Positions 24,982-32,659 of a stretch of DNA of 64,000 nucleotides are shown here, piece after piece. A model generated the notes under the pieces. That model did no database searches and was not told where the DNA came from. It saw nothing but the letters and a program-made list of their open reading frames with translations. Numbering within the stretch: position 1 is the first letter of the stretch; every line of letters begins with the position of its first letter. Position numbers and translations under genes: made by a program. The stretch is from Ecdyonurus torrentis (Eukaryota > Arthropoda > Insecta > Ephemeroptera > Heptageniidae), in assembly GCA_949318235.1 (NCBI GenBank), contig OX439134.1:27346173-27410172 (forward strand), in the 5' to 3' direction.

Positions 24982-27622
24982 TTTTTTAATTACATACTTT
25001 TTCCACCTATTCTTCCTAAGAAAAACACAATAAAAAATTACATAGTTTTTAATATAAAAAATATACACAATATTTCATAAATTTGTAAAAGGTTCTTGCA
25101 AAGAAATCCCCCACCACTTGCCACACTGATGCTTAAATATGAATTTGAACTCATGCAAGAACCTTATACACAATCTATTTTACTGTTTAATTACTAGCAT
25201 CATAAAATTAAATATTGCGTAAATAATAAATATCTAGAATAATAATAAACTTCACACAGAAAAATGTGACAAATAAAAAATCAATGCAAAAGAAAATGTA
25301 ACAACATACCGTTCAGCCTGATATTGTCAGCACCTCGCTCTCTCAATGATGAAGTTGCGGAGAACACGGCATTGTCAAGCAGAACTTCATTGCATTCATA
25401 TTCTGTAATCATTACAAACATAATTATAGTCATCAATTAATGAGTAACACAGCAATTATTCACAATAAAAATAGATTTTTTTTTTTTATATGAAGACGAT
25501 TATTTATTTATTTAGATATAGAGAGATAGGTAAGGTAAAGTCCAAGGACTTTTTAATAAACAGCATGGAGGCAAGTAATTTCAAGGTACTGTATAGCAAA
25601 CTTACTTTTTTTATCATTTATATTATGTAATTAACATAATGTATGTACCTTATTATCCACAAATTAGACATTATTTGATTTTGAATTTATTTTCATTTTT
25701 CCAGTTTAGTTATCACTAGACTGTCATCACAATAGTTTGAATTTATAACTATAACTCGACTCTAATTGGCTGATAAGGCAGTCACTTTATAAATTTAAAC
25801 ATCAGTCTCATAGTGATGATAACTAAACCATGAAAATGAATGCAAAGCCATCATGTTCATGTCTAATTTTTTGATAATAAGGCACTGTACTATGTTTAGG
25901 CCTATTATTTTTCTAATATTATAAATGATTAAAAAGTTTACTATGCCGTTAATGCAAAACAATGAGTCAATTTATTGGTGATAAAGACTGTCTCAAGGAA
26001 GCAATAGATGTTAATGATGTAGCATGTTAGTCAATCACAGGTGGTGTGGAACAAAGCATGCTCCCTCCCTCCCACTAAATTTGTATCCTTTAGCATCGCA
26101 GAAACAACTTTTTTTTTATCTTTTATTTTTTTAACAATTGACTAATAAAGGAACAACTGTTTTGAGGCCAACTTTAAGCGATTTTGCTCACATCCCCTTT
26201 AGTTTCTACTTGCTACACATATACGCAGTACATCGAAACAGAAGTGGGCATGACCAAAATCGATTGTAGTCAGCCTCAAAACAGTTGTTCCTTTATTAGT
26301 CAATATGTGCGTTGCTTTCATTTGAGAGTTGTGAAATTTTTTACTAAAAATGATTTCTCTTTTAAGTAAGTCTCAAAGCCCTAAAATGTTGAGTGGAAGA
26401 TACTTAAAAAATATACAACTGCCAATAACTAGTACAATTACCAGGGTACTAAACTTAAAAAAAAATAATAATAATAAAATAAAAAAATAATGATATTTGT
26501 TGTTGTTAACGTTAATGGGATGATCTATAGGTACGGGTACAGTAATAGTAATATGGTGGCTTACTCTGACATTATGGAAAATAGTTTTAAGGAGAGTTAG
26601 TATGTATGTGCCCTTGATTATTTTATATGTAATTTTATTATATTAAAAAAAAAAAATAATAATATATTTTACTATTTATATTCAGCACGTTCTTTTTCTT
26701 ATAAGAAGGATGAGAAGGATAACATTGCAAATTAAGCGCAAGTTTATAAATGGTATAATATATTATCATAGTCGTGTGTATATGCATGATGATAATATGC
26801 ATGCATGTATTACATATAATAATTATTATACGTATATGCAATTATTCTCTTATAAAATAACTTGACATTTGGAGTAAGAGTAATTAAGATTCTCAAGTTA
26901 AAAACAATTTTAAATGGTCAATACAATAAGCATAGCTTAACTTTGTATAATAAGACTCAGTCATGACTCATACAGTAAATACATACGTGTGTACCTCCTA
27001 TGACTGTGTTGTTGTTAATTATGCATATGTATGTATTTATATCATACGTGTGTTTTGTTTATAACATAATCGACTCACTATGATACAAAAATGTATTGGG
27101 ATTCTCTATAATTCATCCTAATTTATAACGTCAGTTAATTACAATTTACATTAAATACATTGCATATATTTAAATCATTATAATTACATTGTTTATGCTA
27201 CAAAATTACATAGGTAAACAACCTTTTAACTAGAATAAATGCCACACCCCACCCATTGCACCAACGGTTCATCATAATTACACCTGGCATACAGCCAACA
27301 TAAGTGGATAAAATCAATAACCAACATATAAATTTTATTATATAATATCTAATATCACTTTATAAGTTTTCAATTGATTGTAAAGGATCAAATTTAATTA
27401 AATTTTTATGAAAAATAACTGATGAAATCATGGGTGACAATGAAATAGCCACCAATGTTTGAATGGTAATTGAGTGATGTATGGAGTCTACTACGTATCA
27501 AACGACTTTGGATTTCAATTAAGTATATATTTTTAATTATATATTATTTATTTCTTACCTGCTGATACAAAATTTAACACTAAAACTATCAAAAAACATA
27601 GAGATAATTTTACGGCGTCCAT
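2216..27622 (-). CDS. Nrx-IV: Neurexin IV / contactin-associated protein (Caspr) homologue, complete, 24 coding exons per transcript
   Basis: Single-pass adhesion protein of septate junctions and axo-glial contacts; family members partner with contactin and bind protein 4.1 (Coracle) inside the cell. Coding exons in transcript order: 27559-27622, 25310-25402, one of 23382-23578 or 20745-20941, 19195-19336, 17854-18057, 17269-17435, 17024-17200, 16048-16209, 15059-15281, 13669-13929, 13066-13191, 12499-12587, 11643-11757, 10001-10136, 9281-9447, 8379-8549, 7433-7651, 6452-6562, 5860-5991, 5363-5542, 4755-4888, 4008-4218, 2495-2632, 2216-2406. Every junction is GT-AG, phases agree, and the sum (3,810 nt) is a whole number of codons giving 1,269 aa, close to the family norm of about 1,280-1,330. 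Domain order is the canonical one for Nrx-IV/CNTNAP. The start was chosen because it opens a signal peptide. 5' UTR exons and the poly(A) site are not resolved. Confidence 0.97.
2878..3072. mobile_element. hAT-like MITE with 8-bp target duplication in a Neurexin IV intron
   Basis: Terminal inverted repeats TAGAGACCCTTAACAGAGAA (left copy has one change near its end) extend to about 30 bp, then diverge. Flanked on both sides by the identical 8-mer ATTAAAAT (2870-2877 and 3073-3080). TAGAG-type ends plus an 8-bp duplication are the signature of the hAT superfamily. Non-autonomous: no coding capacity. Confidence 0.8.
4008..5542 (-). CDS. Nrx-IV: Neurexin IV laminin-G domain 4 exons
   Basis: Exons 5363-5542, 4755-4888 and 4008-4218 encode residues about 986-1160. 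They show SYIKYDFMGSWRSTISEKIR, IGFTTTNPKGFLLGLFSN, HLRVVFDFGFERQEIIF, QYHDVRLTRADSGSKLILKV, YMYIGKNESMTEGFIGCVSR and VEFDDIFPLKLFFQEDGP. The last block, with its GCVSRVEF cysteine, matches the membrane-proximal LamG of Caspr proteins. A poly(G) run (4534-4550) lies in the intron between the last two of these exons. Confidence 0.93.
5860..5991 (-). CDS. Nrx-IV: Neurexin IV EGF-like repeat 2 exon
   Basis: One 132-bp exon encodes residues about 942-985: GVSPGCVGKCESSPCLNNGTC, then HEKYDGYSCDCRWTAFKGPIC. Cysteine spacing is that of a complete EGF module. It separates LamG3 from LamG4, as in all CNTNAP family members. Phases match the flanking exons. Confidence 0.93.
6137..6411. mobile_element. 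Palindromic MITE in a Neurexin IV intron
   Basis: Ends form an inverted repeat (GCCAATGTAACTCTACATAA at left, AGTTACATTGC partner at right), continuing inward through GTACAG, a TGATTGG/CCAATCA pair, and a central pair of TTTGTTTACAT-type arms. No coding capacity. It abuts exon 6452-6562 at a distance of about 40 bp. Confidence 0.6.
6452..8549 (-). CDS. Nrx-IV: Neurexin IV laminin-G domain 3 exons
   Basis: Exons 8379-8549, 7433-7651 and 6452-6562 encode residues about 775-941. Signatures are NNVVTFRITDATINLPTF, GDIYFEFKTTIENAVIMHS, NNWHSVSVERNRKEAKIVLD, LTSNLVVG and GYVGCIRALLLNGQLVDL. The domain leads straight into the second EGF repeat (GVSPGC). The intron at 7652-8378 carries a TTAA-type palindrome. 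Confidence 0.92.
6958..7030. repeat. Fragment of the GGATAG-type palindromic element
   Basis: Contains GGATAGGAGAAACCAACACG and the segment GGGCAACAGCCCTCTTCTTC that also occur in the full element at 29351-29737, but the middle is deleted. Confidence 0.6.
7754..8092. mobile_element. Family B palindromic MITE (TTAA target), copy 1
   Basis: Long palindrome with ends TTAAAGGCGTAGAACACC and its complement, arms of about 150 bp, centre around a GTGACGTAATAAAC/GTTTATTACGTCAC pair. TTAA is present at both ends. Lies in the intron between exons 8379-8549 and 7433-7651. Confidence 0.8.
8677..8968. mobile_element. Family C palindrome with tandem-repeat arms, copy 1
   Basis: Ends ATCGATGTTGTTGCGAGCAA and complement. 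Each arm consists of several degenerate copies of a roughly 33-36-bp unit (TTGTCACGCGAAGCAATATG, then TGTATCTCGT). Other copies: 12772-13000, 32261-32659, 41495-41704, 49645-49940, 49937-50035, 54554-54677. Confidence 0.78.
9281..13191 (-). CDS. Nrx-IV: Neurexin IV fibrinogen-like region exons
   Basis: Five exons (13066-13191, 12499-12587, 11643-11757, 10001-10136, 9281-9447) encode residues about 564-774. They contain LNPLSCDAFKNTNS, APFYVTCEFFADGRILTLLG, the LLNRSISCRQRLNYACKKS block, and the diagnostic MSWWVSRNNQKMDYWGGALPG followed within one exon by cysteine-rich CECGILGTCVEPNRWCNCDAD. This region resembles fibrinogen C-terminal domains but is specific to Nrx-IV/CNTNAP proteins between EGF1 and LamG3. 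Donor choice at 10001 (AATAG|gttagt) is fixed by the reading frame of the next exon. Confidence 0.92.
10661..10917 (-). mobile_element. Stem-loop-tailed palindrome, copy in minus orientation, 13-bp target duplication
   Basis: Near-perfect palindrome (AAAGGATAGAATTACCAGCA outward ends, arms about 85 bp) with a one-sided tail on the left that matches, in reverse complement, the tail of the copy at 57038-57468 (TTTTTCCTTAAATTGAT at its end). Flanked by identical TATCTTCATTTTG at 10648-10660 and 10918-10930. The tail hairpin is degenerate here (TTATTGCAATG). Confidence 0.75.
12152..12315. mobile_element. Family A palindromic MITE, copy 2, with TA target duplication
   Basis: Ends TTGACTGATAAAGGAACAAC and complement, flanked by TA on both sides as expected for Tc1/mariner-derived elements. 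Arms about 75 bp around TTACTGCGCATGCGTAGTAA. Lies in a Neurexin IV intron. Confidence 0.82.
12772..13000. mobile_element. Family C palindrome, copy 2
   Basis: Ends ATTCAATGTTGTTGCAACCA and complement; tandem GCAATATGTGTA-type units in both arms. Ends about 65 bp from Neurexin IV exon 13066-13191. Confidence 0.75.
13383..13530. mobile_element. Family K palindrome, copy 1
   Basis: Inverted arms CATCGCGTCAAAATATATCA / AATTTGACTTGAAACAATTT flank an inner pair AACGTTCCATCT / AGATGGAACGTT. A second copy is nested in a family C element at 32430-32572. Confidence 0.7.
13669..16209 (-). CDS. Nrx-IV: Neurexin IV laminin-G domain 2 and EGF-like repeat 1 exons
   Basis: Exons 16048-16209, 15059-15281 and 13669-13929 encode residues about 349-563. 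LamG2 runs from DLPYIPVTFLSRNSYARLKG through RTYEENGMLIYHKFTSDG and DGRWHQVVLTISTNSL to SVGFIGCMRLISVDG. EGF1 follows in the same exon, with the six cysteines of CNPNPCQHSGSC plus FYCECADTGYSGAVC. EGF1 ends in CHT, and the next exon opens the fibrinogen-like region. A poly(T)/A-rich tract and a GAAA microsatellite (about 14090-14115) sit in the 1.1-kb intron 13930-15058. Confidence 0.93.
16326..16889. mobile_element. Family F palindromic MITE, copy 1 (interrupted)
   Basis: Outer arms about 16326-16390 and 16820-16889 (AAGTCTTGTCAACTTACTTT and complement) continue inward as CCATGAATTAGACACCACCA and complement and CACGTATCTGACATCACAAT and complement. The left arm is split by the 150-bp insertion at 16394-16543. 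A related copy is at 25590-25947. Confidence 0.75.
16394..16543 (+). mobile_element. Stem-loop-tailed palindrome nested in a family F MITE, 14-bp target duplication
   Basis: Palindrome (CTAATCAATAGGATAGAAAT outward, arms about 57 bp) followed by a one-sided tail GCATTAACCGCGATGGTTTT, TTCATATATTT. Identical ATACCTTATTATTA flanks it at 16380-16393 and 16544-16557. Removing it restores the continuity of the surrounding family F arm. A single-arm relative is at 62966-63050. Confidence 0.85.
17024..18057 (-). CDS. Nrx-IV: Neurexin IV laminin-G domain 1 exons
   Basis: Exons 17854-18057, 17269-17435 and 17024-17200 encode residues about 166-348. Visible LamG signatures are DNLYFNGSSLVRW, the strand RFRFKTNHADGVIMYGRGSQ, then WHDVVISRNRRDVMFSVD and LYIGGVPNM. 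The domain closes with NFTGCVENLYLN. LamG repeats are beta-sandwich ligand-binding modules. Introns are short here (64 bp between 17201 and 17268), unlike the rest of the gene. Confidence 0.93.
18805..18935. repeat. Diverged GGATAG-type palindrome
   Basis: TATAGGAAAACTAACTAGTG / CACTTGTGCTTTTCCTATCC inverted ends with GCCTTACC and TGCAGTAAGGC inner pairs, as in the element at 29351-29737, but no tail hairpin and no clear target duplication. Confidence 0.5.
19195..25402 (-). CDS. Nrx-IV: Neurexin IV discoidin (F5/8C) domain exons
   Basis: Residues about 24-165 form the N-terminal discoidin domain. Exon 25310-25402 opens it (ECNEVLLDNAVFSATSSL). The core comes from one of two interchangeable 197-bp exons, and exon 19195-19336 closes it (IIAQYIRINPTRW, then AELYGCD). 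The first and last cysteines expected of the domain are present in these outer exons. Discoidin domains in this family contribute to ligand and partner binding. The outer exons leave a phase-1 donor and a phase-0 acceptor that fit either core exon. Confidence 0.93.
20174..20489. mobile_element. Family B palindromic MITE, copy 2, 3' of alternative exon 3A
   Basis: Ends GAAGGCGTAGAACACTTTGA and complement, arms about 150 bp, centre with CACAGCTCGCTTG/AGCTGTGACGTCA. Situated in the intron between exon 3A and exon 19195-19336. Confidence 0.78.
20745..20941 (-). CDS. Nrx-IV: Neurexin IV alternative discoidin exon 3A (second in transcript order)
   Basis: A 197-bp exon with acceptor cactaacag|GAGG and donor CCACAG|gtaact. 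It encodes GGSAWTSDESSYDQ, then ITARLRSRFEIRAIEVAGRA, FIILYSDDGENWKSY and TATGDPQ, ending in phase 0. It aligns residue for residue with exon 3B but has diverged strongly in the middle (EVAGRAKTKEYITEF against ATQGRPRSSEYVAEY). Including both would duplicate half a domain, so they are read as mutually exclusive. An ACTAAC motif lies in its acceptor (20944-20949). Confidence 0.92.
22289..22603. mobile_element. Family B palindromic MITE, copy 3, between alternative exons 3B and 3A
   Basis: Ends TTAAAGGCGTAGAACACCTT and complement with TTAA on both sides; centre GACGTCACAGCTTG / CAAGCTGTGACGTC. With copy 2 it brackets exon 3A. Confidence 0.82.
23382..23578 (-). CDS. Nrx-IV: Neurexin IV alternative discoidin exon 3B (first in transcript order)
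   Basis: A 197-bp exon with acceptor catag|GTGG and donor TTAAG|gtaatt. It encodes 65 codons starting GGNAWTAASSDNEQ, with the hallmark strand segment LDLKKPMNVTAIATQGRP and ending EPGGNVK, then joins residues MFKGNW of exon 19195-19336 in frame. It is closer to the classical family sequence (ValThrAlaIleAlaThrGlnGly) than exon 3A. Both exons have the same length, the same phases and aligned content, so only one can be included without duplicating the domain core. In Drosophila the equivalent two exons are used differently in glia and neurons; which is which here is not known. Confidence 0.92.
24028..24372. mobile_element. Family G palindrome carrying a nested TTAA-type palindrome
   Basis: Outer inverted ends GGGGTGACT and AGTCACCCC, inner pair TAAAGCTCATAGA/TCTATGAGCTTTA around a poly(A) tract. 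Between 24050 and 24190 an unrelated palindrome (AAAGCTCAAGACAGC / GCTGTCCTAGGCTTT) interrupts the left arm, with TTAA at both borders. Other family G copies: 32893-33020 and 38205-38390. Confidence 0.6.
24565..24715 (+). repeat. Single-arm (5'-truncated) copy of the 29351-29737 element
   Basis: Starts at CTACACTCTAAGCAACTGAG (the inner part of the right arm) and runs to CTATCCTTTCTTTGATTACA; the left arm is absent. AATACTCTA occurs on both sides, a possible 9-bp duplication. The hairpin tail is missing. Confidence 0.55.
25590..25947. mobile_element. Family F palindromic MITE, copy 2 (uninterrupted)
   Basis: Outer arms GCAAACTTACTTTTTTTATC and AAAAAGTTTACTATGC, then ACCTTATTATCCACAAATTAGA against the partner CTAATTTTTTGATAATAAGG, then GTTATCACTA / GATGATAAC. 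Lies in Neurexin IV intron 2. Confidence 0.65.
26138..26303. mobile_element. Family A palindromic MITE, copy 3
   Basis: Ends TTGACTAATAAAGGAACAAC and complement; arms about 75 bp. In intron 1 of Neurexin IV. Confidence 0.82.
27559..27622 (-). CDS. Nrx-IV: Neurexin IV exon 1: start codon and signal peptide
   Basis: Encodes residues 1-21: M-D-A-V-K followed by a hydrophobic stretch (LSLCFLIVLVLNFVSA), a classical secretory signal peptide. It ends in phase 1 at CAGCAG|gtaagaaa, which joins exon 2 (25310-25402) to give a glutamate before the first discoidin cysteine. The intron downstream is about 2.2 kb. No further in-frame start is needed, though untranslated upstream exons may exist. Confidence 0.9.
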
Positions 27623-27753
27623 CGTGTCATGCTCGTCGCCTTTCTGCGATTGTGCTGCTATCTGGCGGTAAAAATGTAAAAAACTGAAGGTGTGGTGGCG
27701 CGATAAAAAAGAAAGAACTCACTTCGATGTTCGATGCAGTACACAGTAGATGG

Positions 27754-27942
27754 TACAGTAGTCCATCTCCTATAGCGGGAATGTCAGATCGAATGCGCGC
27801 CATAATTCCGACTGGGTGAAGGTGACAGAACTAGAAGCCGTAATTTGAAGTAATGTTACGTGTAGTTCTGACAACTTCACCCAGTCGGAATTATGGCGCG
27901 CATTCGATCTGACATTCCCGCTATAGGAGATGGACTACTGTA
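27754..27942. mobile_element. Tc1-like MITE immediately upstream of Neurexin IV
   Basis: Very well conserved inverted arms of about 65-80 bp beginning TACAGTAGTCCATCTCCTAT, continuing through GGGAATGTCAGATCGAATGC and GCCATAATTCCGACTGGGTG, with a short unpaired centre. Flanked by TA on both sides. CAGT-type ends and TA targets fit Tc1/mariner relatives. It starts about 130 bp upstream of the Neurexin IV start codon, in or next to its promoter, and is GC-richer than its surroundings. Confidence 0.8.
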
Positions 27943-29350
27943 TAATTTACTGTGGATGCAGTAATCATTAATCAATCAGTAATGCAGTTATATTAAGTCC
28001 AGTGACTACATTATGTAATATTTATTAATAATATCTATGCATGCGAGCATAGAAAAAAAAAAGTTACCATAACGTCATTTCACGACTTTCAAAAATTAAT
28101 TAAAAATACTAAATTAACTAAAAAAATTAACATTATTTTACATGTCAAGCCATTCATGACAATATACGAAATAAAATTACGCACCAAATTTTATTAGGCC
28201 TCCTCTTTTTTGTTTCCAAAGGAAAGGTTTAATAATAATTAAAACAAGTGTTTATTATAGCAAGGTTTATTTAGAATATTTATAATATATATTATAAAAA
28301 AAAACTTTATATACAATCATCGTTTGCACAAAAATGCTACATAAAAGCTCTTTTATATGGAATGAAACTACATTTCTTTGTTATATTAAATCATTCGTAT
28401 AAGAAAGATCACAGGGGAGGCACATTTGCTTGTTATATTTTATTTATTTCACTTACATATCTGGCAATTTTCTTGACGTGTGATGGGATTAATAAATATA
28501 CTACCTCAATAACCCCTGTTAAAAGTAAAAGCAATTTAGTTAAATATATGTATAATAAAAATGTAAATAAATATAAATAAAATTAACGTATATGAGCTAA
28601 CTAAAATGAGATATACTCAGATACAATAAATACTTTGTAAATTTGTAGAAAATACTTTTTTTTTCTTTTTAGTGAAAAAGTTGTAGAAACAATATAAGGC
28701 GTTTTCACATATTCCGTTAGATTTTCATAAAAGAATGCCAATTTAAATCATGGACCGGAACCAGTTCTTCTTTTTAAAGAATGATTTGCACTATTTTGCA
28801 AAACTTGTAACAAAGGGCAGAAATAGCACATTCTATTAAATTTTGGGTGACTTCCACGACAAGAAAAAAAAAATGTTGCTAAGGAGTGCACTGCATGAAT
28901 TTCTCAATGATGGTTTAAAACCAGGGAAGTTTTTATTTTAATAATATGCACGAGGGGGATAATAATACTGTATCTATATTTAAGGGGTGCAGGGGCTGTA
29001 GCATAAAATTAATATTGCATTAAAGGTTTCGTGAGGGTATTGAATATTAGAGTGATGTGCAGAACGACCACAATACGAATTGGAACAGGAATCAGGGGGT
29101 TCTGTAAGGCTTCACGAGTTTTCTATGATAAACAAGTGAGTTACGCCCCCTTTCTCGATACCGAGTTTCTCGTGAGGACTTGTGGAACAGACCCCCAGTT
29201 CTAAGAACTACAAAAATTGTGATTGGTTCCAGTTGCTGAATTGTATACTAATATCAACTTAGAAACATTATTGCTGTTGGCCCTTATAAATATTATTTTC
29301 TTCATAATATATTCCTTTTATTATTATTTATATTACATTACTATACTTTT

Positions 29351-29737
29351 GATAATCAAAGAAAAGGATAGGAGAAACCAACAAGCGCCTTACCACGATG
29401 AGGTCCGCAGCTCGGTGAAAATCTTGATGGCACAGGTTACACACATATTTACAATTTTACTAAGACGTTTCGAGGGCAACAGCCCTCTTCTTCAGTTGCT
29501 TAGAGTGTAGTCTAAGCAACACTACACTCTACACTGCAAGTCTACACTCTAAGCAACTGAAGAAGAGGGCTGTTGCCCTCGAAACATCTTAGTAAAATTG
29601 TAAATATGTGTGTAACCTGTGCCATCAAGATTTTCATCGAGCTGCGGACCTCATCGTGGTAAGGCGCTTGTTGGTTTCTCCTATCCTTTTCTTTGATTAT
29701 CAATTCAAACCGAAATGGTTTTAACCTTTCCTAACTA
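29351..29737 (+). mobile_element. Stem-loop-tailed palindrome, complete copy with 19-bp target duplication
   Basis: Palindrome starts GATAATCAAAGAAAAGGATA, arms about 160 bp (containing GGGCAACAGCCCTCTTCTTC), and ends at the complementary TATCCTTTTCTTTGATTATC; a one-sided tail then reads ATTCAAACCGAAATGGTTTT, AACCTTTCCTAACTA. The tail forms the hairpin AAACC-GAAAT-GGTTT. Identical 19-mers beginning ATTACATTACTATAC flank it at 29332-29350 and 29738-29756. Confidence 0.88.
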
Positions 29738-32260
29738 ATTACATTACTATACTTTTAGCAGTACTTGTAGAATTAAGTCTTATAACTTATATTTTGTACT
29801 TTTTGCATGAGATTTTTAACCTAAAATATATTAAAAAATTACCCTTGTTCTTGCTTATATATTTGTACAATCGTCTTCATATTTTCAGGAAAAAAAAAGT
29901 AGAATGATTCTTACTTTCATGCATCACAGTCTTGAGTATCTGAAAAAATGATAGAAAATATAAATTAATGTAAAGAAAAAACAAATTTATATATATTTTT
30001 TTAAAAAAGCAAAAATAAGAATGTCTATAGTTAAAACTATCACCTTTTTTTATATAAATAAAAATTTGTTTCTGAACAAAAAAAGAGTTACTTGCCTGAC
30101 ATTATTTTTGCTCCTAAACTGCACTTGGGTTGATATTATTATATATAAAAATTTGCTATTCTATATTATCATAAAAGGAACATTCTATAGAATAAAATAT
30201 AAAAAAACTAAAACCTTTTTATTATTTTTTTTTTTACTCAATCTATTTATTGTGAATATAACCATAATATTATTATGTAATTCCTATAATATAAATGTAT
30301 TAGGTATATAGGTAATATATATTTTTTTCTTGAAATTCAAAGCTCTATTAAGGCTTTTTGATTTTATTTGATGAAAATGTTAATAACTATTCAATAACAA
30401 TAAAAAAAATGCCTATTATAAAGCTTTTGAATTTTATAGATATATATTTTTAAAAAAATGTTACAATTGTATATAATTTTATATATATATATAGGAATAA
30501 AACAAAAAAAAATTGATGAATTTCTTACATTTTATAGTTAAAGAATGGTAATGCATTTTTTTTTTAAATATCAATAACAAAAGTTACACTTCGTAATTAT
30601 TTTTCAAATATACTTGTATATATTTTGTAATTGATAAAAAAATGTACATGGAAATAACTTGTTGTTTATTATAACTATACAATATTTCATCCCTGTTTAT
30701 TTTAACCACTATTAAACCATCTTTTTTTTATTATTATTAAAAATTAAACCTTATTGTTTTATGATTAATATATTCATGTATTTTATATAGAGTATAAAAG
30801 TATTTTTAACTTTTTTTAATTTGTTAAAATCAAGAAATACAATTTAACATTTTAATATTAAGTTCAAATTAGCTTCAGTTTTAAACATAATAATGAAAAT
30901 TATACTATTTTCATTGTCATATTAAATTTCAATATTAAGAACCTTTCATATGTCAGAAATAAAAAGAAAAACAAAGTTTTTTTTTTCTTCGTATCTCATA
31001 ATTTAAAATAACTACCACTAATATTATTCCTTTATTTTGTATTTAAAGGAATTGGGTAACAAAAAACTTGTGACAAACTTGTGAAAGATTTGAACTTTGA
31101 ACCAGTACAAAAAAACACTCTCATACTCCGTATCTATTATTAACGTACTACAATATAATGGGAATCATCCAGGGGGGGAAAAATAAGGCAAATTATTGAG
31201 ATTTGCATTAAAAACAATAACCCTTAAGAAATAAAAAAATGCACTTGTTTTAAAAAATAGATTTCAAAAAACAACAATTATTTCTTTAATAATAAAATGA
31301 AATGGAATTTTAAACTTTGATTCCATAAATTAAAAAAATAAATGATTTGTTTTTTTGTTTTGTTTTTTTAATGTAAATTAAAGAATATTCAAGGGGGATA
31401 AAAAAAAAATGATCATGAATAACAAATTTATGATGCAATGTAATTTAAAGACAATTTTTTCAACACTCACAATATAATTACAGTTTAAGAAGTAAATACA
31501 TCTAAATATTTTTGTGAATATATGGTTATACAATTTTCTTAAAAGTTAAGCTACTTTAAAAAAAAAATTATAAAAGAATAGAAATTATTATGAAAAAAAG
31601 AAGAAAAAAAAAATATATATACGATGGGATTAAAAAATTTGTTGTTTTATTATATAATTATTATTTATTATGAATTAAAAAGAAAACTCCTTCGCTCTCT
31701 GTCTCTTTCTTGTGTTGGTTGCTGAGTTGTTTTGCTAGCTAGTTAAGAGGTTTTTTCTCCTAGCCTAGCTGTCCTGTCACTCTGTCTCTCTCTGGCCTAG
31801 TTTTTCTCCTAACCTACACACAATAATAATCCCAAATATTTATCACACAAATAAAAAAATAACACAATAAATTAAAACAATAAAATTACTGGTATAAAAA
31901 AAAAATTAAAAAAAAGAAAAAGAAGAAGATGATGATGCTAATTTTTGTAAGTTTTTTAAATTTGTTTTTACAATATAACTTTGTAAAATTGATAATTTGG
32001 ACAAACGTTACAGCTTACAAATTTAAAATCACTGTGATAAAAAAACTTTGCTCTTTTGCATGACAGAAATGCCACATACTTATATGAAGCCTTCCACTGA
32101 TTAAAGTTTCCATAACAATGCATTGTATTGCCAAAAGGCAATAAAATAAAATTTTATATCACAATGAATTTACACTTATTGTCTTCATATAATTAACACC
32201 GAAGGAGATAAAAAAAGGGGGAGGGAGGGAGCTTTTGGATTTACCAAAATTTAAAGGAAC

Positions 32261-32659
32261 TCGATGTTGTTGCGAACAATTTATGTATCTCGTATTTTTG
32301 TCACTGTTAGCAAAAAGTCTATCTTGTTATTTGTCATGTGTAGCAAAATGTGTAACTTGAATTTTGTCACGCGAAGCAATATGTGTAAGTCGTTTCCAGC
32401 GTAATGGAGATGGTGCTTGACTTACACATCTTCTCTATCGCGCCAAAATGTATCAAGTGAAATTATCACGAGCTTTTCAAATGTTCCATCTACATAGGGT
32501 TTACTGTGTCAGATGGAACGTTTGGCGTGCTCGTGATAATTTCACTTGCAACAATTTGCAGCGATAGAGACAACATATTGCTTCACAAGACAAAAATCAA
32601 TATATATTTTGCTTACTGTGACAAAAAGCTAGATACACATATTGTTTGCAACAACATCA
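32261..32659. mobile_element. Family C palindrome, copy 3, with nested family K element
   Basis: Ends TCGATGTTGTTGCGAACAAT and complement, with GCAATATGTGTA-type units. The centre is occupied by the family K palindrome at 32430-32572 (CTATCGCGCCAAAATGTATC and complement, inner pair ATGTTCCATCT/AGATGGAACGT). Confidence 0.75.

Noticed and set aside
29702..29737. Tail hairpins read as Helitron 3' ends
   Set aside because: Helitrons do not make target duplications and end in CTRR; these elements have exact 13-19-bp duplications and variable ends.
30021..30311. 96-codon hydrophobic frame resembling a membrane protein
   Set aside because: Phe/Ile/Leu/Asn/Lys content is what random AT-rich DNA gives; no splice context or motif.
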